Below, one piece after another: positions 1 to 12,326 of a stretch of 64,000 nt of DNA; position 1 is the stretch's first letter, and each line of letters opens with the position of its first letter. The stretch is from Bryum argenteum. Lineage: Eukaryota > Streptophyta > Bryopsida > Bryales > Bryaceae. The stretch lies in contig CM073328.1 in NCBI GenBank assembly GCA_037043015.1, positions 8,529,495 to 8,593,494 on the forward strand. Reading direction: 5' to 3'. The notes under the pieces are model-generated. The model was not told where the DNA came from. It was given only the letters and a program-made list of their open reading frames with translations, and did no database searches. A program made the translations under genes and the position numbers.

Positions 1-1
1 G

Positions 2-133
2 TTTACACACTATGATCTCGGATACAACATTGAGGGCAAATCGATGCAATTTTCATTGATAAATGATAAGGGGTCGATGTTGTATCTTCAAGAGAAGGAA
101 AACTTTGATAGATACATTGTGGGCAGAGAATAA
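2..133 (+). CDS. Possible 3'-terminal exon of an unrecognised gene
   Basis: From base 2 the frame is open for 43 codons and ends in TAA at 131-133. The predicted peptide starts FTHYDLGYNIEGKSM and ends ENFDRYIVGRE. Its mixed charged and aromatic composition looks like the end of a globular protein rather than translated AT-rich repeat. The start lies beyond the left edge. The following few hundred bases are T-rich and free of recognisable repeats, as expected of a 3' UTR. I do not recognise the family. A chance open frame of this length is possible. Confidence 0.4.
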   Translation, partial: FTHYDLGYNIEGKSMQFSLINDKGSMLYLQEKENFDRYIVGRE

Positions 134-2681
134 AGTTACGAAAAGTAAAATCATGAGATATAACTTAAATAGAAGAAATTAAAGCCTGAGTTTCAATGAT
201 TGGGACAGTCGAGGGGACCAGGAGGAATTGAAGAAGGCTGGCCGTCCGTATCTGCAAGCTCATATCAGTCACTCAATTAGCTGACTAGAAACGGCATGAA
301 AACTGTAGTCCATTCCCGTTTCCGACTGATTCTGTTCATTTGTAATTAAAATTTTGTCCTTGTAGGCTTGTACAGGTCTCTGATCCAAAGGTTTTTGTTT
401 CTACTGAAGGTAATCATCCCTGAACTTGAGCCTCACTTACAAAGCTCATGTAGCTTCTGACTTGGAATGCTTCTGGCTTTAGAGAATACCACAGAAAATA
501 ATTTCAGTGGGAAGTATAGAAGGTGTATTTGATCGATCTTGTTATATTTTACTGGAGGATTGATTGATGGATGTTACAGGTTATACATCTCATAAGATTT
601 GGTGAATATAATGTGCTATGCCTTCATTTGTATATTGTGTCGTGATGCCAAAATTGGAAGGATAGCAATAAATACTAAGCTTCTGCTTAAGGTCTAATCT
701 TGAAGAAAAGAGCATAACTGTTGATTTTTTACATCAAGATGGACATGCATTCATCTCTACAAGCATCTCTCAATACATGAGGACTGAGGTACTACCCTTT
801 CGAATGTAAATGAGTGTGTTGTAGATGAGCATTCCTTATTGGGATGCTTTTTAGTAAAATACATTATTTCAACTTTAGAGGTATTGTATACTCTGTACAA
901 ATTGGAGGAAATATGAAATATACTAATACAAGATACATGTTCTACTTTTGTTTCAGGATTGTTTATACTATCATTGACACTCGGAAGTCCTGTGTGATGC
1001 TTTTTCTGCATGTAAGGGGACACTTTATGTATGCAGGTGTGAAGCTCAATGCAAATGTAGGCGGGATTGCAGGAAACAATTTAAGTTGTCATCTGCTGCT
1101 GCTGGTTTGTGGTTCCATCACTCATGATTATTGCATTCAAGAGTCTCCATGTGCCATTCAATAGATTAGCAATAAATGGGGGCCATAGAAACTGTCCAGG
1201 CCCTTCGAGCCGTTTCCAAAATTCAAAACTTTAAGTGGAATTGACATTGTCCTATATGCTGGCTTGATATTTTTTTATATTTTTTTCTGGGGCCGTCACA
1301 AATCTATTAGCGTGGTCCACGCATGGCTTCTTGCGTTGGTGCGACGTAATACATGTTGGTACGACGTAATACATGTTGGTATGGGTAGTGGCACCCACGT
1401 GTTGAATGTGGTGCGCACCGTCAAGAAAATATCATTGCGGAGGTTAGATGATGGTGATGACGATGATGTTATTTGCTTAGTGTAAGAAACATCCTCAACA
1501 CCTCAAAGTGAAACTTAAGGTACGTTCCTTGCTTCACTAGTAAAACTGGGCCCATATAAGTCTTCCAAGAATCTAAAGATGTGGTCCATTCATCAACTGA
1601 AGCATGAAACTGCCTGGTTAATGTTTACATTGCTCCATTGATCAATATAGTGAGAGCCTCAAAACTGTTTCTCCCCCTTTTTCTATGTCCATGTTTTTCA
1701 GAAAATTAAAGTTTGCCTTATCTTACATTGCCTTATCTTCAAGTATGAAGACTTAGGTGCCTTTGAAATGCAGCTGTGGATACCTAGATTCAATATATCC
1801 ACTGATAGAAAATGCGCCCAAAACTTTTGTGCGCAATAATTTGTCAAAAATGCAGAAAGAAAATATGTTTGTTATGATATAAAACACAATCATTGTACAA
1901 TCATACATGATCATGTCATGTTTTAGATGATAGAGATATATTGGGGTGGTCATATCGGGCGTGTTGAGGTGATGGGGCGGGCAAACCGGGCGGACGAGTT
2001 GTCTCGCTGGCATAGGCATGTAATTTTTTTGTTGGTAAGACATTTCGCACCCATTCCGCCAAAATGGCACCTGCCCCAAGGATTCTGCCATGCCTAGCAG
2101 GGGTCCGCCCCGCCCAAAATTCACCCGCCCTCACCAGAATTCACCCAAAGTGACCAGAATTCACCCGCCCTAACCAGAAAGTCACCCCCCCCCCCCTTGC
2201 CATAAACGTACACGCCCTGTCTTTGGTCTTACGTGGCACGTACGTGGAGGCCAAGTGACTAAGTTGTCACATAAACCCTTGCCACGTCGTCATCTTTTCA
2301 CCTCAAGTAAAAGGCAACCGCCGTTTGACCACATCAGGCAAGAGAGAGCTCAATCCGACAGAGTCGGGTAGGCGGACGGGCGGCCTGCCCAGTTTGACAA
2401 CTTTGGTTATATTTTAACAAGAACATATATCTCTAGAGTCATTTTTTTATTGTTATCATGAACTACATTTTTGAAAACATTTTTAAATCATCTCAAATTA
2501 TCCCAAGGTGAGCATCACCGATTCAATTTAAGGATTATGGAGGACAAATGATCCACACCTGCACTTCTGCAGTCTCTAATACTGAACACTGCTGCTTATG
2601 TGCAACATACGGATGGGCAGTTGATTAAGTATTTGATATGATTCTCTGAATGAAACACTGGCCTTCCCTAAGTTACTTTAA
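134..2681. other. Non-coding region, no gene seen
   Basis: The first kilobase is probably 3' UTR and downstream DNA of the left-edge gene. A 21-bp direct duplication (core GACGTAATACATGTTGG) lies at about 1341-1382. Three imperfect 20-bp units beginning ACCAGAATTCACCC lie at about 2125-2187, followed by a C run. I see no supported coding exon or RNA gene. Confidence 0.5.
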
Positions 2682-3526
2682 GGTAGTGACACCCATAAGC
2701 ATCCTTGTCCCCATTGGCGTGACCTATAAGTGTACCTATTGCTAACCTTTTTAGACCCATAGCTGACTGTTGTGAAAAAGGGACGGTAATGGGTGTACAT
2801 TAAAGCGTGCTTTACTGCCAATTGGTTGGAAATGGATGTTGTATGTCATGTTCTAAAGTGCATGTCATGGTTGGAAATGAATGTTGTATGTCATGTTGTA
2901 ATGTGCATGTCATGGTTGGAAATGGATGTTGTGTGTCATGTTGTAAACTGCATACGGTAGTGTTTTAATGAAATAATATTGAGAGGTGGTTGAGCGGTTG
3001 GTTTGGAGTGATTTGCATGGCAAATTAGTGGACTAATGACTGGTTTAAAGGTGCATTCCAAGGGGAGAAAAGTCACACTTCTCTGTCTTTGGATGGCGGT
3101 GTTAGGTGCCTTGACTTTTGGTTTATTCGTTACTAGTGCTTGGTGAAGGGATTGGAGGGGCCAACATTTTCTTCCTCCACTGGTAGTTTTTGCTTATCCA
3201 CAGCTTGGAATTTTGAACCACGGTGGGACGTTTTTCAGTTCCCCGGTTAACTTTTGAAGGAACTATCTTTCTTGGTTTTAAGCCGCTACAGGACAACAAA
3301 CACTTCAGTGGTGGTCATTTTTAGCTCCACCTATGGACAAGCATATAAGTATGTTCATTTTGTACTTTGAAATATTCTTATAAATTCACTCTCGTCACAA
3401 AACCTCATCTCTCACAACAAATATTTTTCACTCCCAATTGTTAATGTGTAGATATTTTTTTCAAGCTTCCTTGGTGGTTGTAACCAACCATATTTGCTTA
3501 GTGGGATGCTTATGGGTGCCGCTACC
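2682..3526. mobile_element. Mutator-like MITE candidate (845 bp)
   Basis: The left end reads GGTAGTGACACCCATAAGCA. The reverse complement of the right end reads GGTAGCGGCACCCATAAGCA, giving about 25-bp inverted repeats with two mismatches. The flanking 9-mers are TTACTTTAA on the left and TTACTGTCA on the right, 7 of 9 matching, which would fit a decayed 9-bp target duplication of the Mutator type. No transposase is visible inside. The class assignment rests on the imperfect duplication. Confidence 0.5.
2826..2953. repeat. 45-bp tandem repeat, nearly three units
   Basis: The unit starts TTGGAAATGGATGTTGTATG and contains two TGTCATG motifs. Units lie at 2826-2870 and 2871-2915, with a partial third to 2953. 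They differ by a few substitutions. The array sits inside the putative Mutator-like MITE. Confidence 0.8.
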
Positions 3527-3612
3527 TTACTGTCACATGACGCCCGATTGGTGAGTATTTTGGGTATTATTTGCCATAATTCTCCATAGATATTTATGTA
3601 ATTAATCCTTAA

Positions 3613-4492
3613 TCTCTAAAGTCGAAAGTCCCCAAAACTGCCAAAACTCCTCACAACCACCCTTTTTCAATGCAAGATGAAAATTTTCAACTATTGACAT
3701 AATCTCAAGGATGTAACCTTAAGATCTTAAACCTAACTTGTTCATGTATGTGTGTACCAAAACTTAGCTTCAAATTTATTACCAATTGTGAGATCATAAC
3801 ACTCAAAGTTGAAGAAAAAAGTTTTCTCCCTTATTGTGAAATGGATTGGAAGTTTTTTGTGAGCCCAAAAACCAATTTTAAGAGTAAATTTGAATTGAGG
3901 CTCTTCAAATTCTTGAACCTCAGTGACTTATGAATATGTCTATGCAATTTTTACCCTCATACGGCCTAATAAACCTTAAGAAATGCTTGAATTTTTACAT
4001 GGAGGTATGCTGAAATTCAACTTCAAAGGCCCCTCTATGATTATTATAATGGCATGTGAAGAATAATTGAATGAAAGATCCAAACCGTGAGATCATGCCT
4101 TAAAACCTTATTTCCAAGCACAAACAAACATAATTTGAGAAAAAGTAAAATCTCAATTTTTGGTGAATTTTTGTATTTCGTGCAATCCTATTTTTGGGAA
4201 GATTTTGAGGATAAACGAACACATATAGCAGTTTGGGCACTTTTGGGCAGATTTCAAATAGTGTTTTCACACTTTGACTGTGATTATCCCATAATGTATG
4301 AGGAATTTTGAAGCATGAAATGACTTTTTGGAAAGGTATGTTAAAACTCTACAACTTGCAAAAGGTTTTAATTATATACGAGCTAGATATAGAAAAAGAG
4401 GGGATGACCAATTTCATACGAGCTGAATATAGTAAAAATGGGGCCGACCAGACCCCAAACGACCTGTTTTGGGCTCTTTTCGACTTTAGGGG
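3613..4492 (+). mobile_element. TTAA-flanked non-autonomous DNA element, family A
   Basis: TTAA flanks both sides (3609-3612 and 4493-4496). The left end TCTCTAAAGTCGAAAG matches the inverted right end CCCCTAAAGTCGAAAA. The interior has the family A motif with GTGAGATCATAAC followed by CAAAGTTGA. There is no transposase. TTAA duplication with CCC-starting ends is typical of piggyBac-type elements, though Kolobok also uses TTAA. Confidence 0.65.
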
Positions 4493-4496
4493 TTAA

Positions 4497-4890
4497 AGTA
4501 CCCACGAGAGCCAATATGGGTTTTTTCTATTTTGGGCGGCTTAGGTGAAGGGGTTAAATGTAATATTTTTGCCTAAGATTTTTACTTGATACTCCCTACA
4601 CCGCAAAACATATGTTGTGTAACATTTGCAAAGCCAATTCTCAATTTTAGAACCTTCATCCAGAAATCTTAGGTTTAAAGTCCAAAGCAGGTAGTTTAAA
4701 GTCCACAACGAGCAGTTCAAATTTAAACATTTTTTATTTTTTATTTCTTTGGGTATGTTTTTAAATAATACTACCACTCAAGTTTTAGAATTTTCAGCAT
4801 GAAACATATACCAATTTTACAAGGGCAGCCTTTACAACTTACAACATCAAACTTCAAATTCTTGCCAAAAAAATTGCATCAACTTTGGCC
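4497..4890 (-). mobile_element. Partial family A TTAA element
   Basis: In reverse complement this piece carries the right half of family A: a CCAATTTTACAAGGGCAGCC-like stretch, then the GCCCAAAATAG terminal domain. It lacks its own TTAA end and abuts the preceding element, so it is probably a fragment or a nested remnant. Confidence 0.45.
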
Positions 4891-4895
4891 GTTAA

Positions 4896-7167
4896 CCCCT
4901 AAATATCCTTAAAACCCAATTCGGGTTTTGGAGCTTTTGGTCAGGGTCGTTTTTGGGGCAAAAATTAATATTTTTGGGCGCATTTTTACAGTAGGTTATT
5001 CTATAAAGAAGGTGTGGTAGAAAATTTGAAAAGAAATTCCTATTTTTTTGCCTAATTTGGCATTTTTTCGAAATCAAGCTTCGGTGGGGCAGGTCGGGCA
5101 ATGCCTTCGGCCAACCACGGGTGATGTCAGATTTTGGCGGGCAACATGGGTAAGTGCCCAAGATTAGCGAGAGGCAGGGTGTTTAGAATGGGATTAGGGA
5201 TAAACCCTTGATACAAAATGGGGGTTGGCCAACAAGAAGCACTAAATGCGCAAATGGTATTGCCCACCTATCCTAAGTAAATGCAGAAACGGACATGGCA
5301 ATCACCACTATTGGCGGTTGTTCTTTTCAAATTTCAAATTTGCAACAAATTTTGGTTGTGCTCCAAAACACGACATGGATCTCAGTACTCTAGGTATGGA
5401 TTTCTTGTACCCATTGAATATCCCCCCACCATCTATATATATAATAAAATTATTAAAACTAAATAAAAATATGTAATTTAAAAAAAATATGTAAATAAAA
5501 AAATTCAAATTAAAAGTATAAGTATCCCAAACGCATTTCTCGGGGGCCCCAGACGCACCGCTCGGGGGCCCTAGACGCACCGCTCAGGAGCCCCAGACAC
5601 ACTGCTCGGGGGCCCCAGTGAAAAATAGAAAAATGATAATACGGTTTGATAAATGGTAGTCACGGGATACTTTTTTGAAAGTACCATGTAAAGATTTTCC
5701 CCGTCGGGAGGACAAGGACCTTACTAGTTTGATATGTTACAATATTTTATGAAATCATATTTTTTTGTAATTTTTGCAAGCACTTTGCGATTCTATTTTT
5801 CTCCTAACTCACAATTTTTTGTTTCCACTACTGTAGGATGCAAGTATGATGACATTGGCGCACTTCCCCATCTTTACTTGGACACACAATGGGGCTCATG
5901 TTATTGTGAAAGGGACTTGGTTTTCATTTTTTTTTTTCGTTTTTTTCTTTTTTTTTGTTTTCGGGATGCTCAAAAGTCTGCTCCCAGTTTTTTCAGTGCT
6001 AGCCAAGCACGAAATCGAGCACAGGCCCGCAGGCTCATGTTGGGAGGCGCGAGCACGGGCTTACAGCGGCAATCGCTACCGGCTCTCTTCAGGTGGGGAA
6101 GGAGCCAGCAGGGCTGGGCTGGCCAAGCTTCGGCTCTAGTATCAGCTGGCTTGGCAAACTCGAGCCCCGACCAGATGGCCAGGGGGGTGATCCAGCTCGG
6201 CTAGATTGCAAATACTCCAGCGACAAGTGACGCGTCCAGCGGAAGGATCAAATTCGCAATGTCAGGTTACCCAACGGCACTCAACTACGGTCCAAAACGA
6301 CTCCCAAGCTTGCAGCTGCTTTTACACCAAAATTGGACACGCGTCACAATTGGATTTAGCAAATCATTTATTGCGATCCTCTCTTCATTTAGTGTGAAGG
6401 TAAGTGGGAGTGCGCACTTACGATTTTAGCCATGTTTACTAGATTTTGATTGGTGTAGTTATAACTTATAACTACAATGAATGCGACCCCACCATTTTGT
6501 TTGTGCCTCATTACTTGCAAAATGGGAATTGGAGGAGCAGGAAGGGGGCCAACATTCGCGAGCTGCCCCTCTCCCTCACATCTAAAGGATTTGTGTTTTA
6601 CTCATGGAAATTCATAACTTCTTGAGATTTTTGAATTTTTGATGAAATTTGTGCCCAAATTTTACAAATTTTTTGATGCACACCTTTACCCTCTGGATCT
6701 TGCATATTCCAAGTTGTCTTTTTGCAATTCCAATTTGTTCTAAAAGTAGCATCCATGTCCATAGACCTTGATCTCCCTAAAAGATTAGATGAAGGTTCAA
6801 TGCACCAAATTGGTTTCCAAAATTTTGCATGCAAGTAGCTAACTTGGAATCCTACTTGAAAAAAAATATGCCATAAATTTTTGAGGTAACGAACTTCAAC
6901 TTGCCCTTGGCACCATTTGCACTATGTGTCCCGGGCAATAGCCAAAAAGACTTTTGCATCAACTTTGAACATTATGATCTCACAAATGGAGAAGATCCAA
7001 CGGTTGAAATTTTCAGCAGCAGATCAAAATCAAGTAAGGTACAAGATCTTACGGTTGGATTTCTCAAATTTGTAAAACAATTTGGTGCAGATGGCCGGGA
7101 GTGAACGGGACTCAAAACTGGCAGTTTTGAGACTTCTTGCTCCCAAAACATCAAGGAAATTTAGGGG
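4896..7167 (-). mobile_element. Composite family A TTAA element (2.27 kb)
   Basis: TTAA flanks both ends (4892-4895 and 7168-7171). The left end CCCCTAAATATCCTT pairs with the inverted right end CCCCTAAATTTCCTT. The left part is the family A right half in reverse, and 6900-7167 is the family A left half in reverse, so the element is in minus orientation. The middle (about 5160-6850) does not match other family A copies and probably contains insertions, including a GC-rich tandem array and a T-rich to GC-rich stretch at 5930-6200. Confidence 0.55.
5531..5618. repeat. 22-bp GC-rich tandem repeat, four units
   Basis: Four 22-bp units have the core CTCGGGGGCCCCAGACGCAC. They stand out as a GC-rich minisatellite in AT-rich DNA. 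The units differ at a few positions, so the array is not recent. Confidence 0.85.
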
Positions 7168-7646
7168 TTAAGATCCAACGGTTCATATCTTTTATGGTAG
7201 TATTGATGGTAGTTAGCTTTGAGATCCTACTGTTGAAAGTACAAAAGAAGATGTAAAGCTTTTGACCATATCTCAATTCTTAAAAGGTAACTGAAAATCA
7301 CAATTTTTAAGGTTATGAGACCCAAAACATGCCTTCGGCACTTCGGGTAAAAACTCATTGTAAAGATCTTAGTCATATTAACCCTCAAAGGTTCCACAAG
7401 AGGCGTAGATTAGTGATCCTAGAGCATGCATTACGTTTTGCTCTTCAAATGTAGTAGGATATCTAACGGCATATTTTGGTAATCCAACCGTATTGATGTG
7501 ACAATGAATGTGTACTATTTCAACAGAATCTTTTGAGGGATGATCAATCCAAGGATTTTGGTGAAATTGCATGAAAGGAAACCACAAGACAATAAGTTGA
7601 CATTTGAAAAAAATATTTAAAAAAATTAAAAATCAATAAAAATAAA

Positions 7647-7710
7647 TAGATAGATAGATAGATAGAAACTCCGGTCCCTTTCCAAGGGGCCGGCGTGAAT
7701 GAAGTGTCCG
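7647..7710 (-). mobile_element. 5'-truncated SINE copy, about 60 bp
   Basis: On the plus strand, (TAGA)n is followed by AACTCCGGTCCCTTTCC and GGCGTGAATGAAGTGTCCG. This is the reverse complement of the last 60 nt of the window's main SINE, with its terminal hairpin and TCTA tail. I could not define a target duplication. Confidence 0.75.
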
Positions 7711-9781
7711 TATATATACACTAAGTTCCAACGGTGCTCACAAGTTTGTTCATGAGGTGCATGCCACCAAAAAAATGCAGAGCAAATCTCTGAGCAAATT
7801 GATTACAATTCAAATGTGGCTTCTCATGAGTATTTCCATACGCCGTATCTAATTCCACACTAAAATCCTTGTAGATCACAAGGTATGTCATAGAATGGGG
7901 CGGGCAATGAATCACAGTATCGATAGAAAGCTATTTGTTATTTAACTACAAACTTCTTTTTAGAGTAGACTCCAACAACACCGAATTCGTTATTTTTGCA
8001 CCCAAGAAGTGCAATGTACATTTGCAATCCGTTTTGACCAAATCCTTAATTTTAAAAAAATTGGTATACCAAATCACTATCAATGTAGATACCCTATTTT
8101 CTTCATGACAATGTACACTTAATAAAAGTCATTGCAACATGCAAAACTTCTATACAAGAATTATTAAAACACTCATCATATTTTATCAACATTTTGATAA
8201 TGAATAGTCCATAAGAAAACATGCATTTATTGCAATTTAAAACTCAAATACATTCATGATGAAAGAAACCTTTGTTTACTTTACTCCAAATAAAAAATTA
8301 CATGCTTTCTTGTCAAAAAGTAAATATTCATTGAACGTGCATTGCACTCTTTACAATACGTATTGTACAAAGACATATTATTACAAGTCGAGTGCAGTTT
8401 CCGCTATTAACTCGACACTTAGTGATTGCGATTACTCCTCCCCGGTGGCAGGTGTAGCTCCTCGCCCTTCACATGGCCGCATCTCACATGTAATGGTGGG
8501 GTCTGCATAATCCATTGCTCCTTTGGCCACCATAACATCTATTACTCTAAATGGCACTCGGTCCAACCGTGAATTTTCGTTTAAAAGAGACAATGTCTCG
8601 ACAAACGTATGGTTGCCCAATTCACCTACGCGGCGTAACGAGTTTGGTTCTTATTTGGAGCCAATATAATCCACTCGTGCTCACTCCACTGGCTTTGAGG
8701 TGCCATGTTTACTGTACAGAGATATTCGAAAAACAAACAATAATTGGTTTAGGTATAAAAAATGAGGCTCTTAAGTAATAAGTTATCAAGTAATAATTTT
8801 ACATTTATCAATGTGATATATTTATAGAGATTTATTATTTCAAAACTAAATATAATGCAAAAATAAAAGTTTGTATTTCTAATTTACTTTTATCCAAAAG
8901 TAAAATTTTAAAAAATAAAAATTTGTAAGGAAGAATTCAACAATGTTATAAAAATGATGATTTTACAAACACATACGACTTTTGAATTGACTGAGAAAAG
9001 AATGTAATTTTTTGGAAAATGAAATATTAAAACTACAAAAAACCCAAGAAAAATCTATACCCACAAAAAATCACAAATTACAAAAAAATTTGAGCGTACA
9101 AACCATCATGAATAAATCCAAAAAATGCCTTTGCAATGAAACTCATGGGTTACATTATGCTTCAATTTAACAAAAATTAAAAATTGAAACAAACTTTAAA
9201 GCTCAAAGTACATCAATTAATACCAAAACAACAGTAATCCACTAACAAACTAAAAACCTAAAGCTTGAAAGTATTGTTGCAATGAAATTCTAAACTCGCA
9301 AAAGAAAAACCAAAAAAATTGCAAAAGGTCCACAAACTACAAACGACACAAAATGCTATAACTTCATAAAAGCATTATAATGAAATCCTAAAACTCCAAA
9401 ATAAACTACTAAACCTACAAAACCACATAAAAGTATGGAACAACAAAATATTTCAAATTATATAAATCCTTAAAGCTAAAAAAAAAAAAAAAAAAAAATC
9501 ACAATTATAAACACAGCGAACCACGAAACAACAAAAAATTAAAATAAAAAATATATATATACAAAACCCTAAAATTACAAAAACACTGATTCGCAATGAA
9601 ACCCTAATATTGCAAAAGAAAGTTTACAAGAACTCCTCAAATCATGTAAAAATTGAGATTCTCAACAATGAAACCCTATTTTGTTTGGTATAAAAGGTTG
9701 AAATGATCATCATTACTTATTGTTCCAAAAATTTCCACCTTCAAGGTATGTAAAAAGTTGCAACTAATAAAAATGAAATGT

Positions 9782-10133
9782 AGGGAGGGGTACTTATACC
9801 CCTCCCTGTGTGTGGTCTCTCGGTCTTTGCGGCAAAGGTGGTGGTATGACGACAATGGTGGCGACGACCACTGAGCCCAACTTGGCCACGCATCAAGGAG
9901 TCAACGGCGGCGGCGAGCGACGACCGGCCAACAACGACCCGTGACCAAGCTGCTTGCCAGCGTGGTGATGGCGGCCACCGGTGGCGAGCGGCCACGTGAG
10001 AGCAAAGCGGCCTGCGGCTGCCAACCTCCACCCACCCCTCCGCACATGCGGAGGTCATGGCTGCGCCAAGCGCCGGGCGGCCAAGAGGGTTGTTCGGCGG
10101 CATAGAAGAATTTTTTTTTTTTTTTTTTTTTAA
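9782..10133. other. GC-rich island ending in poly(T)
   Basis: About 330 bp rich in GGCGGC and GCGAC triplets sits abruptly in DNA of about 35% GC. Its left edge carries a perfect 10-bp inverted repeat (GGGAGGGGTA, then TACCCCTCCC, at about 9783-9807). Its right edge is a run of about 22 T at 10110-10132. A minus-strand frame is open across it but has low-complexity Arg/Ala/Pro composition and no known domain. It could be a retroposed GC-rich transcript leader or part of an unclassified element. Confidence 0.4.
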
Positions 10134-11040
10134 TTTTTCAAAATCCGAAATTAACAAAACTTCAAAGAATTTATTTGAAACTTTGCTTACTACTCTGTGA
10201 AAGTTTTTCCATTTTTGTTTAGTACTTGATCTTGTTTCTTTTTTTTGTTTGTTTTCTTGTTTTCTAACTTTTTTTTTTTTTTTTCTTTTTTTTTTCTTTT
10301 TTTCCTTTTCTGATCTCTTTTACTTATTATGGTTTGCTCTAGTTTTTGAGTTGGGAAGTTGCATCTCCATGTAATACAGTATAGATAAATAACATGCATG
10401 TAGTATATATAAGATACTCAAAATGACCGGTCATATCAAGTTTTAGTTTATTTATGTGTTGTGCGATTCCCAAGTCTGTATGGCTCTAACTTACTCAAAT
10501 TTGATAATATTGACTTGACATTTTTTGGGAGCACCGGTGGCACAATATTAACAACACCCTTGGTTTTTGGTTTTTTAAAATTAAAATTTAATTTTCATAA
10601 ATATGACATTTTATAGTGAATAAAATTCATGGGGACAACCTTAGTTTAGAATCTACTCTCATTTGTATTATCTAACCAAAATACACATTTTTACATTACT
10701 AAAAATTAAAACATGAATCTCCAACGATTTTTTTGTCAAACGCTACGCAAGTGAAGGAATGTCATAGGTCTTACTTTAGTAATGTTCTTACAAAAACAAG
10801 TAAAATTATTGTATTGATGAGAAATGTTGTTTACAATTTTAAATACTTAAAATTGAAAACATTGCTAGAGCAAGTACCAAGAAGTTGCTTCACTTGAACA
10901 ATATTTCCAAAAAACCTTGCAATTCCCACTCTTTTCTAGTAGTGTTGTTTATAAATTTCCATACTTGATTACAACATTTGACGTACAAGGGGCATGCACA
11001 TATTTTTACTAATAATAATTTATGCTTGGAATAAAAGATC

Positions 11041-11126
11041 TTAAACAATACTATAGTCGCATGTACTAATTACACTGCAGAACTTAGACAATACTATAGT
11101 CGCATGTACTAATTACACTACAAAAC
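11041..11126. repeat. 43-bp tandem duplication
   Basis: Two near-identical units contain ACAATACTATAGTCGCATGT followed by ACTAATTACACT. They are consecutive with only a few differences. Confidence 0.85.
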
Positions 11127-12326
11127 GGAGAAGCTCTGTTTACTCATTTTAGTCCAGATGATGATGTGAAGGTTGGACACTTCATAGCACTGACGCTGAA
11201 TTCCACAGAGGTTCAAGCAGGTGTACCGTTTATATTAAAAAAGTTTTGAAATTAGGTTATGGAAGGTGAGCAACAAAAATGAAAGGTTCAAGCAGGTGTG
11301 GTATTGGCCGCAATGGTGCGGATCGCGAAGAAACATCGTTATTCGAATCGCATGGAGTCAAAGTGGGAGCTATCAGGTGAAAGATATGGATGGGTGGAGA
11401 AAGAAACATGGATTCATTCATGGGTGGATGAAAGAGAACATGCAAGAATCAAAGAACGCAACAACTTTGTAATCCAATACATGGTGTTCCAACGGAGCAA
11501 AACATCGAAATTCCAACTTTTGCAAAACCACACTTTCTAGAATACATTGCAATGCAAGTTGCAACATCAACATGATATAAACCGTTATTAGATAGAAACT
11601 AGGTAGAAAGAAATATTTAGGGAAGAGAAGGTGTACTTTTAGTGGTGTAAGTTTATTTTAGTAGTAATTATAAATTATGGTTGCTAACTAAAGGAGTTCG
11701 TAGAAGTATTAAATTTTCTTATACATTACATGTTTTTTTTATTACAAAAATGCGATAAAGTTTTGGATATGTTGGCCATTTATACCACTTAAAGGAGTCT
11801 ATATTTTGGAAAATGAATAGTGCACATATTGTCAAGATAGATTGCATCCAATTATGAGGTTCAATAATTACCAGAAATAATATATTTTTTAGAATTTTGA
11901 TATTAAATGAGGATACCACATTCAAGGATGAAATGGTCCACCTTATTTCCCTAAATGCAATTTTTTGAACCATCCATTTGCAAGTGCATGATTCTACCCC
12001 CAAGTGCAAAAATTTCTAATTTTGTGTTCAATGTACGGATTGAAAGACATGCAAATATGCAAAAAACACGGATAAGGTCGAATGCCCTAAAACCACCAAC
12101 TTAAGCTTTTTGAGGTTTTTTTAGAATGGTTATTTTGGGGTAAATTTTTCCATGTAGGAAAGAAATTTTCTCATAGGATGCAAATTTTTTCAAAATTTAA
12201 CTCCCACTACATAAATAAATATAAATTTTCAAAGGCAAAAGTACTTGGTGACCCAAAACTAATCTGTAGACTTTCCCATTGTCACACCTAGCTGGTACAA
12301 ATTTCCATTCATGATTCGACCCAAAA

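Larger units (their letters stand above)
7711..12074. other. AT-rich intergenic region, no gene seen
   Basis: Mostly AT-rich DNA with A-tracts (about 9479-9498) and a T-rich polypyrimidine tract at 10228-10320. The exceptions are a GC-rich island at 9790-10110 and a 43-bp tandem duplication at 11041-11126, listed separately. Predicted frames here have repeat-like composition and no recognisable domain. Confidence 0.5.

Noticed and set aside
5734..6204. 156-codon plus-strand open frame
   Set aside because: It crosses an AT-rich segment, a T run and a GC-rich segment inside a composite element. There is no domain and the composition is very uneven.
9741..10157. 138-codon minus-strand open frame in the GC island
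   Set aside because: It starts through a poly(A) tract as poly-lysine and continues as low-complexity Arg/Ala/Pro sequence. No family is recognisable.
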